From contig JALHMT010000004.1 in assembly GCA_022843905.1 (NCBI GenBank), positions 129,205 to 193,204 of the forward strand: a stretch of DNA of 64,000 nt. The letters run 5' to 3'. A program made the translations under genes and the position numbers. The DNA is from Rubrivivax sp. Lineage in GTDB: Bacteria; Pseudomonadota; Gammaproteobacteria; Burkholderiales; Burkholderiaceae_C. Below the pieces are notes generated by a model that did not search any database, was not told the DNA's origin, and saw nothing but the letters and a program-made list of their open reading frames with translations. Within the stretch, counting starts at the first letter, position 1. Each line of letters begins with the position of its first letter. This document shows, piece by piece, positions 33,274-43,039 of this stretch.

Positions 33274-33937
33274 GCGCGCAGCGATCGCCGGCGCCGTCGT
33301 CGTCGCCCACCTCTTGCTGGCCTGGGCCTGGAGCGCCCTGACGGCGGCGATCCAAAACCCTTCTCGCCCGCCGCCCAGCACGCCGCCGCCGCTCGTCGTG
33401 CGCTTGCTGGAGCGGTCGCCGCCGCGCCAGGCGCTGGCCCGACCGCCCGCGCCGCAGCCACTGGCCGACCCCGCGCGGCGCACGCCGGCCAGGCCTCGTG
33501 AGTCGACGAGTGCTCGGCGCATGGAGCCCGACACTGCTGCATTGCAGGTCCCTCAGGCCGCCGCGCTGCCCGCGGCTCCGACCACGGCAGCCGCGGTGGC
33601 GGCGTCGGCTGCACCGTCGACGCCATCGCTGTCCGTGGCCAGCGCCGCGCCTGCCGAGCCGGCGTCGGCACCGCTGCGGCTGGAACTGCCGCGCACGGCC
33701 CTGCCCTCGCGCCACCCGGCGCTGGACGATGCGCGTGCGCGCACGGCACCGGCCTCGCTTGCCTCGCGCATCGCCCAGGCCACTGCGGCGGACTGGACCA
33801 CAGAAGCTCTGGGCGACGGCCGGGTGCGCTACCGCCGCGGCGAGAAGTGCATGATCTCGAGCCCGTCGCGCGACGGCGCGCTGGACCCCTTCAACCAGGC
33901 CGCGTCGCCGAAGGCCCGGGGCTCGGGGCCGTGCTGA
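33263..33937 (+). CDS. Membrane-anchored Pro/Ala-rich protein of unknown function (TonB-like layout)
   Basis: I do not recognise a family with certainty. The 224-residue protein has one N-terminal membrane helix (AAIAGAVVVAHLLLAWAWSALTAAI, about 6-30), a long Pro/Ala/Arg-rich stretch (about 33-165) and a short C-terminal domain with WTTEALGDGRVRYRRGEKCMISSPSRDGALDPFNQ (about 178-213). This layout resembles TonB-type spacers, but the C-terminal domain is not a clear TonB domain. It overlaps the XRE gene by 11 bases at its start and the convergent AMP ligase by 47 bases at its end. Confidence 0.65.
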   Translation: MAPERAAIAGAVVVAHLLLAWAWSALTAAIQNPSRPPPSTPPPLVVRLLERSPPRQALARPPAPQPLADPARRTPARPRESTSARRMEPDTAALQVPQAAALPAAPTTAAAVAASAAPSTPSLSVASAAPAEPASAPLRLELPRTALPSRHPALDDARARTAPASLASRIAQATAADWTTEALGDGRVRYRRGEKCMISSPSRDGALDPFNQAASPKARGSGPC

Positions 33938-35642
33938 GCGCACGCGCTTCTTCCTGCAGCCGCAGCACGCGGCGCTGCACCTTGCCGGTGGTGGTCATCG
34001 GCAGCGCGTCGATGAACTCGATCTCCTTGGGGTACTCGTAGGGCGCGAGCTGCCCGCGCACGTGCTGCTGCAGCTCGCTCACCAGCGCCGGATTGCCGGT
34101 CACGCCCAGGGCCAGCACCACGTAGGCCTTCACCACCGCGCCGCGCTCGGCGTCGGGCTTGGGCACCACCGCGGCATTCGCCACGGCCGGGTGCTTGACC
34201 AGGCAGTTCTCGATCTCGCTGGGGCCGATGCGGTAACCGGCGGCCTTGAAGACGTCGTCGCTGCGTCCCTGGTACCAGAGGTAGCCCTGCTCGTCCATCA
34301 CCGCAGTGTCGCCGGTGCGGCACCAGCTGTTCTCGGGGCGGCCGGTGTACTTGGCGCGCGTGGCGTCATCGTTGTTCCAGTAGCCCAGGAAGAACACCGG
34401 GTCGGCATGGCCGTGCACGTCCTGGCGGTGGACGGCCACGTCACCGGGTGTGCCGCGCGGCACTTCGCGGCCGTCGTCGCCGATCACCGCGATGCGGTGG
34501 CCGGGATAGGCGCGGCCCATGCTGCCGGGTCGCGCCGGCCAGGCCGCATGGCGGCGGCCGTCGGCATCGAGGTAGCTGGCGCAATTGCCCACCACGTAGT
34601 TGATCTCGGTCTGGCCGAACATCTCGTTGACACCCACGCCCAGGCCGTCGCGACACCAGCCGAACACCGCGTCGCCCACCGCCTCGCCGGCGCTCATCAG
34701 CGCGCGCAGCTTCAGGCGGTGGCGGCTGCGCGGGTCGGGCACGGCCTTCATCATGGCCTTCAGCGCGGTGGGAAACAGGAAGCTGTGCGTGACGGCGTGC
34801 CGCTCCAGCAGGTCGAAGGCACGTTCGGCGGAAAAGCGCCCCTGGAAGGCCACGATCTCGCGGCCGAAGTACAGCGTGGGCAGCAAGGCGTCCATCAGGC
34901 CGCCGGTCCAGGCCCAGTCGGCGGGGCTCCAGAAGACTTCGCCGCGACCGCTGCCGAACCAGTTCTGGCTGCACACGAAGCCGGTCAGGTTGCCGATCAG
35001 CGCGCGCTGCGGGATCAGCGCGCCCTTGGGCGGCCCGGTGGTGCCACTGGTGTAGATCAGCACCGCCGGATCATCGGCGGCGGTCACCAGGCCGACGAAG
35101 GTGGCTGATTCGCGTGCCAGGGCGTCGTGCCAGTCGACCTCGCCTGGCAAGGCGGCATCGACGGCGACGAGCGCCTGCAAGCCCGGGCACTCGGCGCGCA
35201 CGCCGCGCAGTGCGGTCAAGGCGCCGGCATCGGCGATGGCCACGCGCGCGGCGCTGTCCTGCAGCCGGTAGGCCAAGGCATCGGGCCCGAACAGCACGGA
35301 CAGCGGCATGGCCACGGCGCCCAACTGGTAGATCGCCATGTGCGCCACCGCGGTCTCCGGCCGTTGCGCCATCACCACGGCCACCCGGTCGCCGCGCCGC
35401 ACGCCCAGCCGAGACAGCGCGTGCGACAGCTGGTTGGCCTGCGCCTGCAACTGCCCGTAGCTGAGCGTGCCGGCCGTACCGTCCTCCCGCTCCCAGCGAA
35501 TGGCCGTGCGCGCAGCCGTCTTCGCGCGCCTCGCCCAGCGGCCGCAGCAGACCTCGGCGATGTTGAAGAACCTGGGCACCTGCCAGCGGAAACCGGCATG
35601 CAGGCGGGCGTGTACATCGCCGGCTGGAAGACGAGCAGTCAT
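33891..35642 (-). CDS. Acyl-CoA synthetase (AMP-forming, acetyl/medium-chain type)
   Basis: An ANL-superfamily ligase that makes acyl-CoA from a short or medium-chain acid with ATP. The protein (about 583 residues) has the P-loop VLIYTSGTTGPPKGALIPQ (about 194-212), the A5 region with NEMFGQTEINYVVGN, the hinge TGDTAVMDEQGYLWYQGRSDDVFKAAGYRIGPSEIE and the C-terminal A10 motif LPMTTTGKVQRRVLR with its catalytic Lys (about 558). The exact acid is not predictable. Start chosen at 35642 (MTARLP); a second ATG at 35654 adds four residues. Confidence 0.9.
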   Translation of the reverse strand: MTARLPAGDVHARLHAGFRWQVPRFFNIAEVCCGRWARRAKTAARTAIRWEREDGTAGTLSYGQLQAQANQLSHALSRLGVRRGDRVAVVMAQRPETAVAHMAIYQLGAVAMPLSVLFGPDALAYRLQDSAARVAIADAGALTALRGVRAECPGLQALVAVDAALPGEVDWHDALARESATFVGLVTAADDPAVLIYTSGTTGPPKGALIPQRALIGNLTGFVCSQNWFGSGRGEVFWSPADWAWTGGLMDALLPTLYFGREIVAFQGRFSAERAFDLLERHAVTHSFLFPTALKAMMKAVPDPRSRHRLKLRALMSAGEAVGDAVFGWCRDGLGVGVNEMFGQTEINYVVGNCASYLDADGRRHAAWPARPGSMGRAYPGHRIAVIGDDGREVPRGTPGDVAVHRQDVHGHADPVFFLGYWNNDDATRAKYTGRPENSWCRTGDTAVMDEQGYLWYQGRSDDVFKAAGYRIGPSEIENCLVKHPAVANAAVVPKPDAERGAVVKAYVVLALGVTGNPALVSELQQHVRGQLAPYEYPKEIEFIDALPMTTTGKVQRRVLRLQEEARALSTAPSPGPSATRPG

Positions 35643-35703
35643 GCAATGGAGCATAAGCAGCGGCAGCCATGCACCTTATCAGGGCGAATCCGCTTGCCTG
35701 CCG

Positions 35704-35730
35704 TCAAGTTTGCGCGACAGGCGCCGAAAT
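35704..35730 (+). promoter_or_regulatory. Sigma-28-like promoter of the HD-GYP-like gene
   Basis: TCAA (35704-35707), extended as TCAAGTTT, then exactly 15 bases and GCCGAAAT (35723-35730). The -35 matches 7 of 8 bases of TAAAGTTT and the -10 matches 6 of 8 of GCCGATAA. It lies about 56 bases before the gene at 35786, giving a normal leader. Confidence 0.6.
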
Positions 35731-35785
35731 CTCGCTCATCGCGGCGTCTCTTGCCGCTCCAGCACCCTCGAGACGGCCACTTCGA

Positions 35786-36907
35786 ATGCAAACCACGGAA
35801 CTCCGTAGCGTCAAGCACCGCATCCAGGTCGGCGCGCCTCTGCCCTTCAACGTACGCAGTGCCGACCACACCCTGCTGCTCGCCCGGGGCCAGCCGGTGG
35901 CCAGCCTCGACCAGCTCGATTCGCTGTTCAAGCGCGGCGCCTTGGTCGATCTGGCGGAGCTGCAGACGGCGCGCGACCGCGTGCGACAGGCGCCGCGGGA
36001 GGCCTTGCCGCGTTTGTGGACCGAAGGGTTGTCACGCGTCGGCGAAGCGCTGCTCCACGCGCCGCACCACAGCTTCAAGGGCGCACTGGAAGATGCCACC
36101 GAGCCCGTGCTGGCGCTGGTCGAGCGCGACCCGGATCTGGCGATCTTCCAGGTGCTGCGACAGGACCCCTCTGCCCACGTCGCCTACGGCGTGCAACGCT
36201 CGCTGAACACCGCCGTCACCGCCTTCCTGGTGGCCCAGCGCCTGGGCTGGGCGGCACCCGACATGGAACGCGTCTTCAAGGTGGCGCTGACCTCCAACCT
36301 GTCGATGCTGGAACTGCAGGGCGAACTGGCACGCCAGCGCACCGCGCCCACCGACGAGCAGCGCCTGGCGTTGCAGACGCACCCGCACCGCAGTGTCGAC
36401 ATGCTGCAGGCCGCCGGCGTGGCCGACGACGACTGGCTGCGGGCCGTTGCCCGCCACCACGAAATGGAGGACGGCAGCGGCTACCCGAGCGGCACCTCCG
36501 ACGTGGGTGACATCGCCTCGATGGTGCGCCGCGCCGATGTCTACACCTCCAAGCTCGCCTCGCGCGGCCACCGCGACGCGATGGGCGCCGACATCGCAGG
36601 CCGGCAGATGTTCATGGAAGACCCCGGCCACCCCATGACGGCGGCCCTGGTGAAGGAGTTCGGCGTCTATCCGCCGGGCTGCCATGTGCGGCTGGTCAGC
36701 GGCGAGCTGGCCGTGGTGGTGCAGCGCGGCCCGACCGTCACCACGCCGGTGGTGGCCTGCCTGACCTCGACGCAGGGCGTGCCGCTGCCCGCTCCGGTGC
36801 GGCGCGAGACCGACAGCGGCAAGAACGCGGTGGCCTGCGTGGTGGGCCAGCGCACGGTCAACGCCGAAGCCACGGCCGACCGCCTGATGATGCTGACGCT
36901 GCGCTGA
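35786..36907 (+). CDS. HD-GYP-like protein with degenerate metal site
   Basis: HD-GYP proteins cleave c-di-GMP. This 373-residue protein keeps the GYP signature [13 protein letters not shown] (about 224-236) and [11 protein letters not shown], and the C-terminal [18 protein letters not shown] block typical of the family. Where the HD motif (LLHDIGK) should stand it reads VALTSNLSM (about 167-174), and the upstream HSxxV His is also replaced (YGVQ). Catalytic activity is therefore doubtful; it may sense or bind rather than cleave. Start ATG 35786 is preceded by a sigma-28-like promoter, linking it to the flagellar regulon. Confidence 0.8.
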   Translation: MQTTELRSVKHRIQVGAPLPFNVRSADHTLLLARGQPVASLDQLDSLFKRGALVDLAELQTARDRVRQAPREALPRLWTEGLSRVGEALLHAPHHSFKGALEDATEPVLALVERDPDLAIFQVLRQDPSAHVAYGVQRSLNTAVTAFLVAQRLGWAAPDMERVFKVALTSNLSMLELQGELARQRTAPTDEQRLALQTHPHRSVDMLQAAGVADDDWLRAVARHHEMEDGSGYPSGTSDVGDIASMVRRADVYTSKLASRGHRDAMGADIAGRQMFMEDPGHPMTAALVKEFGVYPPGCHVRLVSGELAVVVQRGPTVTTPVVACLTSTQGVPLPAPVRRETDSGKNAVACVVGQRTVNAEATADRLMMLTLR

Positions 36908-36989
36908 GCGCGCGCGGGATCGGGGTCACGGGCAGGCGCCCCCGGCGCCTACAATCCCGCCCTGTTCCCTCTTTCGCAGAAAGCTGTCG

Positions 36990-38084
36990 ATGAGCCTCAA
37001 GTGCGGCATCGTCGGGCTGCCCAACGTCGGCAAGTCCACCCTCTTCAACGCGCTCACCAAGGCCGGCATCGCGGCCGAGAACTACCCGTTCTGCACCATC
37101 GAGCCCAACGTCGGCATCGTCGAGCTGCCCGACCCGCGGCTGGCCGCGCTGTCGGCCATCGTCAAGCCCGAGCGCGTGGTGCCGGCCATCGTCGAGTTCG
37201 TCGACATCGCCGGCCTGGTCGCCGGGGCCAGCAAGGGCGAAGGCCTGGGCAACCAGTTCCTCAGCCACATCCGCGAGACCGACGCCATCGTCAACGTGGT
37301 GCGCTGCTTCGAGGACGACAACGTCATCCACGTCGCCGGCAAGGTCGACCCCATCGCCGACATCGAGGTCATCCAGACCGAGCTCTGCCTGGCCGACCTG
37401 GCCACCGTCGACAAGAGCCTGCAGCGCTACACCAAGGTGGCCAAGTCGGGCGGCGACAAGGAAGCCGCGCGGCTGGTGGACGTGCTGAAGAAGTGCGAGG
37501 CGGCGCTGAACGAGGCGCGCCCCGTTCGCAGCATCGCCTTCAGCAAGGAAGAGCTGGTGGTGCTGAAGCCGCTGTGCCTGATCACCGCCAAACCGGCGAT
37601 GTTCGTCGGCAACGTGGCCGAGGACGGCTTCGAGAACAACCCCTTCCTCGACCGCCTGCGCGAGTACGCCGCCCTGCAGAAGGCGCCGGTGGTGGCCATC
37701 TGCGCCAAGACCGAGGCCGAACTGGCCGACATGAGCGACGACGACAAGACGCTCTTCCTGTCCGAGATGGGTCAGGACGAGCCGGGTCTGAACCGCCTGA
37801 TCCGCGCCGCCTTCTCGCTGCTGGGCCTGCAGACCTACTTCACGGCCGGCGTGAAGGAGGTGCGCGCCTGGACCATCCACATCGGCGACACCGCGCCGCA
37901 GGCCGCGGGCGTCATCCACACCGACTTCGAGCGCGGCTTCATCCGCGCCCAGACCATCGCCTTCGACGACTTCGTGGCCTACAAGGGCGAGCAGGGGGCG
38001 AAGGACGTCGGCAAGATGCGCTCCGAAGGCAAGGAATACGTCGTGAAGGATGGCGACGTAATGAACTTCCTCTTCAACGTCTGA
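36990..38084 (+). CDS. ychF: Redox-regulated ATPase YchF
   Basis: YchF is an Obg-family P-loop protein that hydrolyses ATP and binds ribosomes, acting in stress control. The 364-residue protein has the G1 loop [18 protein letters not shown] (about 7-24), the [15 protein letters not shown] and [40 protein letters not shown] region, and the C-terminal TGS domain (about 280-364, [40 protein letters not shown]). A possible -10 TACAAT lies at 36950-36955. Family length and motifs are complete. Confidence 0.96.
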   Translation: MSLKCGIVGLPNVGKSTLFNALTKAGIAAENYPFCTIEPNVGIVELPDPRLAALSAIVKPERVVPAIVEFVDIAGLVAGASKGEGLGNQFLSHIRETDAIVNVVRCFEDDNVIHVAGKVDPIADIEVIQTELCLADLATVDKSLQRYTKVAKSGGDKEAARLVDVLKKCEAALNEARPVRSIAFSKEELVVLKPLCLITAKPAMFVGNVAEDGFENNPFLDRLREYAALQKAPVVAICAKTEAELADMSDDDKTLFLSEMGQDEPGLNRLIRAAFSLLGLQTYFTAGVKEVRAWTIHIGDTAPQAAGVIHTDFERGFIRAQTIAFDDFVAYKGEQGAKDVGKMRSEGKEYVVKDGDVMNFLFNV

Positions 38085-38093
38085 CATGGACCA

Positions 38094-38141
38094 CCCCCGA
38101 AGCGCCTTCGGCGCTCCCCCTCAAGGGGGCGCCGCCGGCGG
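38094..38141. repeat. 48-bp intergenic palindromic repeat, copy A
   Basis: Two nested inverted repeats: AGCGCC-TTC-GGCGCT, then CCCCCT/AGGGGG-type arms. 44 of 48 bases agree by eye with copy B at 62520-62567. It lies between ychF and gmd. This is the type of REP-like element often found between genes in Rubrivivax-like genomes. Confidence 0.8.
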
Positions 38142-38260
38142 TCGGGCCGAGCCCGCCCGCGGCGTCCGCTTGATGCGCCGAGCGAGCCGCCCTGCCGGGC
38201 TGCCGCTGGCCGCGCTGGTCAACCCTTGCCCGCAGAGGGCACCGTCATGGAGCCTTTGAG

Positions 38261-39376
38261 ATGAGCAAAGTGGCGCTGATCACCGGGGTGACAGGGCAGG
38301 ACGGCGCCTACCTGGCCGAACTGCTGCTGTCCAAGGGCTACGAGGTGCACGGCATCAAGCGCCGCGCCTCGCTGTTCAACACCGACCGTGTCGACCACCT
38401 GTACCAGGATCCGCACGAGCCGAATCCACGCTTCAAGCTGCACTACGGCGACCTGACGGACAGCACCAACCTGATCCGCATCGTGCAACTGGTGCAGCCC
38501 GACGAGATCTACAACCTGGGCGCCATGAGCCACGTGGCCGTGAGCTTCGAGCAGCCCGAGTACACGGCCGACGCCGACGGCATCGGCACGCTGCGGCTGC
38601 TGGAGGCCATCCGCATCCTCGGGCTGGAGAAGAAGACGCGCTTCTACCAGGCCAGCACCAGCGAGCTCTACGGCCTGGTGCAGGAGATCCCGCAGAAGGA
38701 GACCACGCCCTTCTACCCGCGCAGCCCCTACGCGGTGGCCAAGATGTACGCCTACTGGATCACGGTGAACTACCGCGAGGCCTACGGCATGTACGCCTGC
38801 AACGGCATCCTCTTCAACCACGAAAGCCCGCTGCGCGGCGAGACCTTCGTGACGCGCAAGATCACGCGTGCCGTGGCGCGCATTGCGCTGGGCCTGCAGG
38901 ACTGCCTTTACCTGGGCAACCTGAGTGCACTGCGCGACTGGGGCCACGCCAGGGACTACGTCGAGATGCAGTGGCTGATGCTGCAGCAGGAGGCAGCCGA
39001 GGACTTCGTCATCGCCACCGGCGTGCAGCACAGCGTGCGGCAGTTCGTCGAGCTGTCCTGCCGCGAACTGGGCATCAGCCTGGCCTTCAGCGGCGAAGGC
39101 GCCGACGAGGTGGCCACGGTCATCGCTGTCGAAGGCCGGCGGGCACGCTGCAAGCCGGGCGACGTGATCGTGCGCGTGGACCCGCGCTACTACCGCCCGA
39201 CCGAGGTGGAGACCCTGCTGGGCGACGCCACGAAGGCGCGCCAGAAGCTCGGCTGGACACCGAAGATCGCCTTCGCCGAACTGGTCAAGGAGATGGTCGA
39301 GAGCGACTACACGGCCGCCAAGCGCGACAGCCTCGTCAAGCTGGCCGGATTCCAGGCCTACGACTACAACGAGTGA
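38261..39376 (+). CDS. gmd: GDP-mannose 4,6-dehydratase
   Basis: Gmd converts GDP-mannose to GDP-4-keto-6-deoxymannose, a precursor of GDP-fucose, rhamnose or perosamine for surface polysaccharide. The 371-residue SDR protein has the Rossmann loop [15 protein letters not shown] (about 9-23), the catalytic Ser/Thr region [10 protein letters not shown] (about 128-137) and [12 protein letters not shown] with the YxxxK pair (about 156-160). It abuts the WecG-family gene at 39384 (7-base gap), suggesting a small envelope sugar module. No gmer/fcl reductase is visible nearby. Confidence 0.94.
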   Translation: MSKVALITGVTGQDGAYLAELLLSKGYEVHGIKRRASLFNTDRVDHLYQDPHEPNPRFKLHYGDLTDSTNLIRIVQLVQPDEIYNLGAMSHVAVSFEQPEYTADADGIGTLRLLEAIRILGLEKKTRFYQASTSELYGLVQEIPQKETTPFYPRSPYAVAKMYAYWITVNYREAYGMYACNGILFNHESPLRGETFVTRKITRAVARIALGLQDCLYLGNLSALRDWGHARDYVEMQWLMLQQEAAEDFVIATGVQHSVRQFVELSCRELGISLAFSGEGADEVATVIAVEGRRARCKPGDVIVRVDPRYYRPTEVETLLGDATKARQKLGWTPKIAFAELVKEMVESDYTAAKRDSLVKLAGFQAYDYNE

Positions 39377-39383
39377 CGCGGGC

Positions 39384-40172
39384 GTGAGCGCGGCCGCCGA
39401 TGGCCCCACGCGCACGCGCACCCGCGTCCTGGGGGCGCCTGTCGACGTGACCGATCGCGCCGCAGTCTTGCAGCGCATCGCCGGCTGGGCGCAAGGCCGC
39501 GAGAGCCGTGTGGTGTGCTTCAGCAACGTGCACGCCGTGGTGACGCAGCGCCGAGACGCGGCGTTCGCGCGCGCCATCGAAGCCGCCGACCTCGCCCTGC
39601 CCGACGGCGCGCCGGTGGCCTGGATGCTGCGACGGCTGGGGCACAGGACTCAGCGCCGGATCGCCGGTCCCGACCTGATGCAGGACGTGCTGGCCCAGGC
39701 CGCCGACGCAGGAACACCGGTGTTCCTGCTCGGCGGCACGCCCGACACCCTGGCCCGACTGCGCACCCGGCTGAGGCAGCGCTGGCCAGCGCTGCAACTT
39801 GCAGGCGACGCCTCGCCGCCGTTTCGCGCACTGGATGAGGCCGAGGATGCCGCGCTGACGGCACAGATCCGGGCCTCGGGCGCTGCCCTGGTGCTGGTGG
39901 GCCTGGGCTGCCCCAAGCAGGAGCTGTGGATGGCGGCGCACGCCGGGCGCGTGCAGGCCGTGATGCTGGGCCTGGGTGCCGCTTTCGACTTCCACGCCGG
40001 CACCGTGCGGCGCGCGCCGCGCTGGATGCAGCGTCTCGGGCTGGAGTGGCTGCACCGCCTGGCCAGCGAACCGCGACGCCTGGGCTGGCGGTATCTGGAC
40101 ACGAACACGGCCTTCGTGCTGGGCGCGGCCCGGCAACTGCTGTCTCGCGCTCTTGGCGGCGACGCGCGCTGA
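39384..40172 (+). CDS. WecG/TagA/CpsF family glycosyltransferase
   Basis: These enzymes transfer ManNAc or ManNAcA from UDP donors to lipid-linked acceptors in polysaccharide or teichoic acid pathways. The 262-residue protein has the family core FSNVHAVVTQRRDAAFARAIEAADLALPDGAPVAWMLRRLG (about 46-86), the GGTPDTLARLRTRL region and GLGCPKQELWMAAHAGRVQAVMLGLGAAFDFHAGTVRRAPRWMQRLGLEWLHRLASEPRRLGWRY (about 172-236). It probably starts with GTG at 39384. It follows gmd by 7 bases and is likely co-transcribed. Confidence 0.9.
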   Translation: MSAAADGPTRTRTRVLGAPVDVTDRAAVLQRIAGWAQGRESRVVCFSNVHAVVTQRRDAAFARAIEAADLALPDGAPVAWMLRRLGHRTQRRIAGPDLMQDVLAQAADAGTPVFLLGGTPDTLARLRTRLRQRWPALQLAGDASPPFRALDEAEDAALTAQIRASGAALVLVGLGCPKQELWMAAHAGRVQAVMLGLGAAFDFHAGTVRRAPRWMQRLGLEWLHRLASEPRRLGWRYLDTNTAFVLGAARQLLSRALGGDAR

Positions 40173-40191
40173 CCCGCGCTGGCCTGCAGGT

Positions 40192-40683
40192 TCAGGTGCC
40201 GAACTTCTGAAGTGCTTCGCCGGTGACGCGGCAGATGCGCCAGTCGCTCATCACGGTGGCGCCCATGCGTTCGTAGAAGCGGATGGCATCTTCGTTCCAG
40301 TCGAGCACGCTCCACTCGAAGCGGCCGCATCCGCGTTCGACGGCCAGGGCGCCCAGGTGCTTCAGAAGCGACTGGCCCAGCCCGGTCCGGCGATAGGCCG
40401 GCTGGACATAGAGGTCCTCGAGATACAGGCCGGGCTGCGCCAGGAAGGTCGAGAAATTGGTGAAGAACAGCGCAAAGCCGACCACGCTGCCATCGATCTC
40501 CGCCACCACGGCCTCGGCCACCGGGCGCTCGCCGAACAGGTGGGGGTGCAGCTTTTCGGCCGTGGCGTGCACCATGTGCTCGAGCCGCTCGTAGACCGCC
40601 AGCTCGCGGATGAGACCGATGATGGCGGGGACGTCGCGCGGTTCGGCGGCGCGCAGGATGCAGGGCGGGGTCGGAGAGGTCAT
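40192..40683 (-). CDS. GNAT family N-acetyltransferase
   Basis: A 163-residue acetyl-CoA dependent N-acetyltransferase. The core has the acetyl-CoA loop VQPAYRRTGLGQSLLKHL (about 92-109, R/QxxGxG/A pattern), the preceding strand GLYLEDLYV, and the C-terminal FEWSVLDWNEDAIRFYERMGATVMSDW that matches diamine acetyltransferase-like members (SSAT type). The exact amine is unknown. The start is the ATG at 40681-40683; a longer frame to 41661 runs antisense through the next gene and is rejected. It is divergent from the hydrolase at 40783 across 99 bases. Confidence 0.9.
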   Translation of the reverse strand: MTSPTPPCILRAAEPRDVPAIIGLIRELAVYERLEHMVHATAEKLHPHLFGERPVAEAVVAEIDGSVVGFALFFTNFSTFLAQPGLYLEDLYVQPAYRRTGLGQSLLKHLGALAVERGCGRFEWSVLDWNEDAIRFYERMGATVMSDWRICRVTGEALQKFGT

Positions 40684-40782
40684 GTCGTGTCGTGCAGTGA
40701 AGGCGGCGATTGTCGACCATGACGCGGCGCTTCTGTCGCAGCGCCGACAGCGCGTCGCGGCGCAAGCGCCTAAAGTGGCGAC

Positions 40783-41709
40783 ATGAGTGAACCCACGGCC
40801 TACCTCCCCCGGCGCCTGCCGCAGGACAGCTTCCTGCCCGTGCGCGGGTTGCGCTATCACGTGCTGCAGTGGGGCGATGCCCGCCTCGTCACACCGGAGT
40901 GCCCGCCGCTGGTGATGGTGCACGGCTGGATGGACGTGGCGGCTTCCTTCCAGTTCGTCGTCGACGCCCTGGCCGCCCTGCCCGGCCCGCCGCGCTGGGT
41001 CATCGCGCCCGACTGGCGTGGCTTCGGCCTCACCGACGCACCGGGGACCGACAGCTACTGGTTCCCCGACTACCTGGGTGACCTCGACGCCTTGCTCGAC
41101 GCCCTGGTGCCCGACGGCCCGATCGACCTGGTCGGCCACAGCATGGGCGGCAACGTGGTGATGAGCTATGCCGGCGTGCGGCCGCAGCGCGTGCGTCGGC
41201 TGGTCAACCTGGAAGGATTCGGCATGCCGGCCACACGGCCGGACCAGGCTCCCAGACGTCTGGCGCAGTGGCTCGATCAGCTCAAGACGCCGAACGCCCT
41301 CAGGACCTACGCCGACGTGACCGAAGTGGCCGACAGGCTGCAGAAGAACAACCCGCTGCTGCCCGCCGACAAGGCAGCGTGGCTGGCACCGCACTGGTCG
41401 CGACCGGGTGACGACGGCCGCCTGCACATCCTGGGAGACCCGGCGCACAAGCGCGTCAACCCGGTGCCCTACCGCGTCGACGAACACCTGGCCACCTGGA
41501 AGCTCATCACCGCACCGCTGATGTGGGTCGAGGGCGACCTCACGGATGTCGAGAAGTGGTGGGGGCACCGCTATTCGCGCAGCGAGTTCGCCGAGCGCCT
41601 GGCCCACGTGGCCACCGTGCGCAAGGAGGGCCTGTCGCCCTGCGGACACATGCTGCACCACGACCAGCCCGAAGCCTTGGCGGCCTTGCTGGCCGACTTC
41701 CTGGCCTGA
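40783..41709 (+). CDS. Alpha/beta hydrolase
   Basis: A 308-residue serine hydrolase of the epoxide hydrolase/haloalkane-like group. Visible: oxyanion loop VMVHGWMDVAASFQFVVDAL (about 45-64), APDWRGFGLTDAPGTDSYWFPDYLGDLDALLDAL, the nucleophile elbow GHSMGGN (about 119-125), and the C-terminal GHMLHHDQPEALAALLADFL with the catalytic His (about 289). Substrate unknown. TAAAGT at 40771-40776 ends 6 bases before the ATG, so it may be transcribed without a leader. Confidence 0.88.
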   Translation: MSEPTAYLPRRLPQDSFLPVRGLRYHVLQWGDARLVTPECPPLVMVHGWMDVAASFQFVVDALAALPGPPRWVIAPDWRGFGLTDAPGTDSYWFPDYLGDLDALLDALVPDGPIDLVGHSMGGNVVMSYAGVRPQRVRRLVNLEGFGMPATRPDQAPRRLAQWLDQLKTPNALRTYADVTEVADRLQKNNPLLPADKAAWLAPHWSRPGDDGRLHILGDPAHKRVNPVPYRVDEHLATWKLITAPLMWVEGDLTDVEKWWGHRYSRSEFAERLAHVATVRKEGLSPCGHMLHHDQPEALAALLADFLA

Positions 41710-41844
41710 CGAAGTTCACGCCGGCCGGCGCGGGGCCGTCGCACTCGGCCCCGCCCCCCCCGGCAAGGCCCGCCCTGCCATGCGAAAATCCGGTGCTGAG
41801 GTGGCGCCGTGCGCCCCGATCATCGCTAGAACACAGGGCCTTTC

Positions 41845-42949
41845 ATGGACACCGAACAGATCAACTCGATCGGCACGCTGCTCGCCGACCTGAGCGCACG
41901 CACCGAGCAGCTCCGGGGGTATCTTTGACTACGACCGCAAAGCCCTGCGGTTGAACGAGGTCGTCGCTGCGCTCGAGAACCCGAGCGTCTGGAGCGAACC
42001 CAAGCGGGCCCAGGAACTGGGCCGCGAGAAGAAGAGCCTGGAAAACGTGGTCGAGACCATCGACCATCTGAAGTCCAACCTGTCGGACAACCTCGAGCTC
42101 TACGAGATGAGCAAGGCCGACGGCGCACTGGACGACCTGGCCGCCATCGAGACCGAAGCGCACAAGCTGCGCGAAGTCGTGGAAGGCCTGGAGTTCCGGC
42201 GCATGTTCAGCAACCCCGCCGACCCGGGCAACTGCTTCATCGACATCCAGGCCGGCGCCGGTGGCACCGAGGCCTGTGACTGGGCCGGCATGCTGCTGCG
42301 CCAGTATCTGAAGTACGCCGAACGAAAGGGCTTCACGGCCACGCTGGAAGACGAGACGCCGGGCGACGTCGCCGGCATCAAGAGCGCCACGCTGAAGATC
42401 GAGGGCGACTACGCCTTCGGCCACCTGCGCACCGAAACAGGCGTGCACCGCCTGGTGCGCAAGAGCCCGTTCGACAGTGCCGGTGGCCGCCACACCAGCT
42501 TTGCCAGCCTGTTCGTCTACCCGGAGGTCGATGACACGATCGAGATCGAGATCAATCCGGCCGACGTGCGCACCGACACCTTTCGCGCCAGCGGCGCTGG
42601 CGGCCAGCACATCAACAAGACCGACTCGGCGGTGCGTCTGACGCACATCCCCACCGGCATCGTCGTGCAGTGCCAGGACGGACGCAGCCAGCACAGCAAC
42701 CGCGACACCGCCTGGAAGCGGCTGCGCTCACGGCTGTACGACTTCGAGATGCGCAAGCAGATGGAAGCCCAGCAGAAGCTGGAAGACACCAAGACCGATG
42801 TCGGATGGGGCCACCAGATCCGCAGCTACGTGCTCGACCAGAGCCGCATCAAGGACCTGCGCACCAATGTCGAGATCAGCAACACGCAGAAGGTGCTCGA
42901 TGGCGACCTCGATGCCTTCATCGAAGCCAGCCTGAAGTCCGGCCTGTAG
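41845..42949 (+). CDS. prfB: Peptide chain release factor 2 (programmed frameshift)
   Basis: RF2 ends translation at UGA and UAA. The gene begins at ATG 41845, runs 27 codons to an in-frame TGA (41926-41928), and needs a +1 shift to continue from 41927 (GAC TAC GAC) to the stop at 42947-42949, giving 367 residues. The second frame has the RF2 core: GGxxCDWA-type [15 protein letters not shown] (about 132-146) and [40 protein letters not shown] with the catalytic GGQ. The tripeptide for stop decoding (SPF) is in [12 protein letters not shown]. Low RF2 favours shifting, a classic autoregulation. Confidence 0.96.
41911..41928 (+). promoter_or_regulatory. RF2 programmed +1 frameshift site
   Basis: The internal Shine-Dalgarno-like GGGGG in CTCCGGGGGTAT is followed by CTTTGAC: the slip codon CTT, then the stop TGA, then C. 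The shift TAT CTT T GAC moves reading to the frame of the main RF2 body. This matches the E. coli prfB element except that CC replaces the AG before the G-run. Confidence 0.95.
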
Positions 42950-43039
42950 AGCGAACATCGCCGCCCCCCGCCGCAGGCGTGCCACAGCTGTCGCGGCCCC
43001 GTACCACCCCAAGAAGACCGAACACCCGGAGACCCTCCC

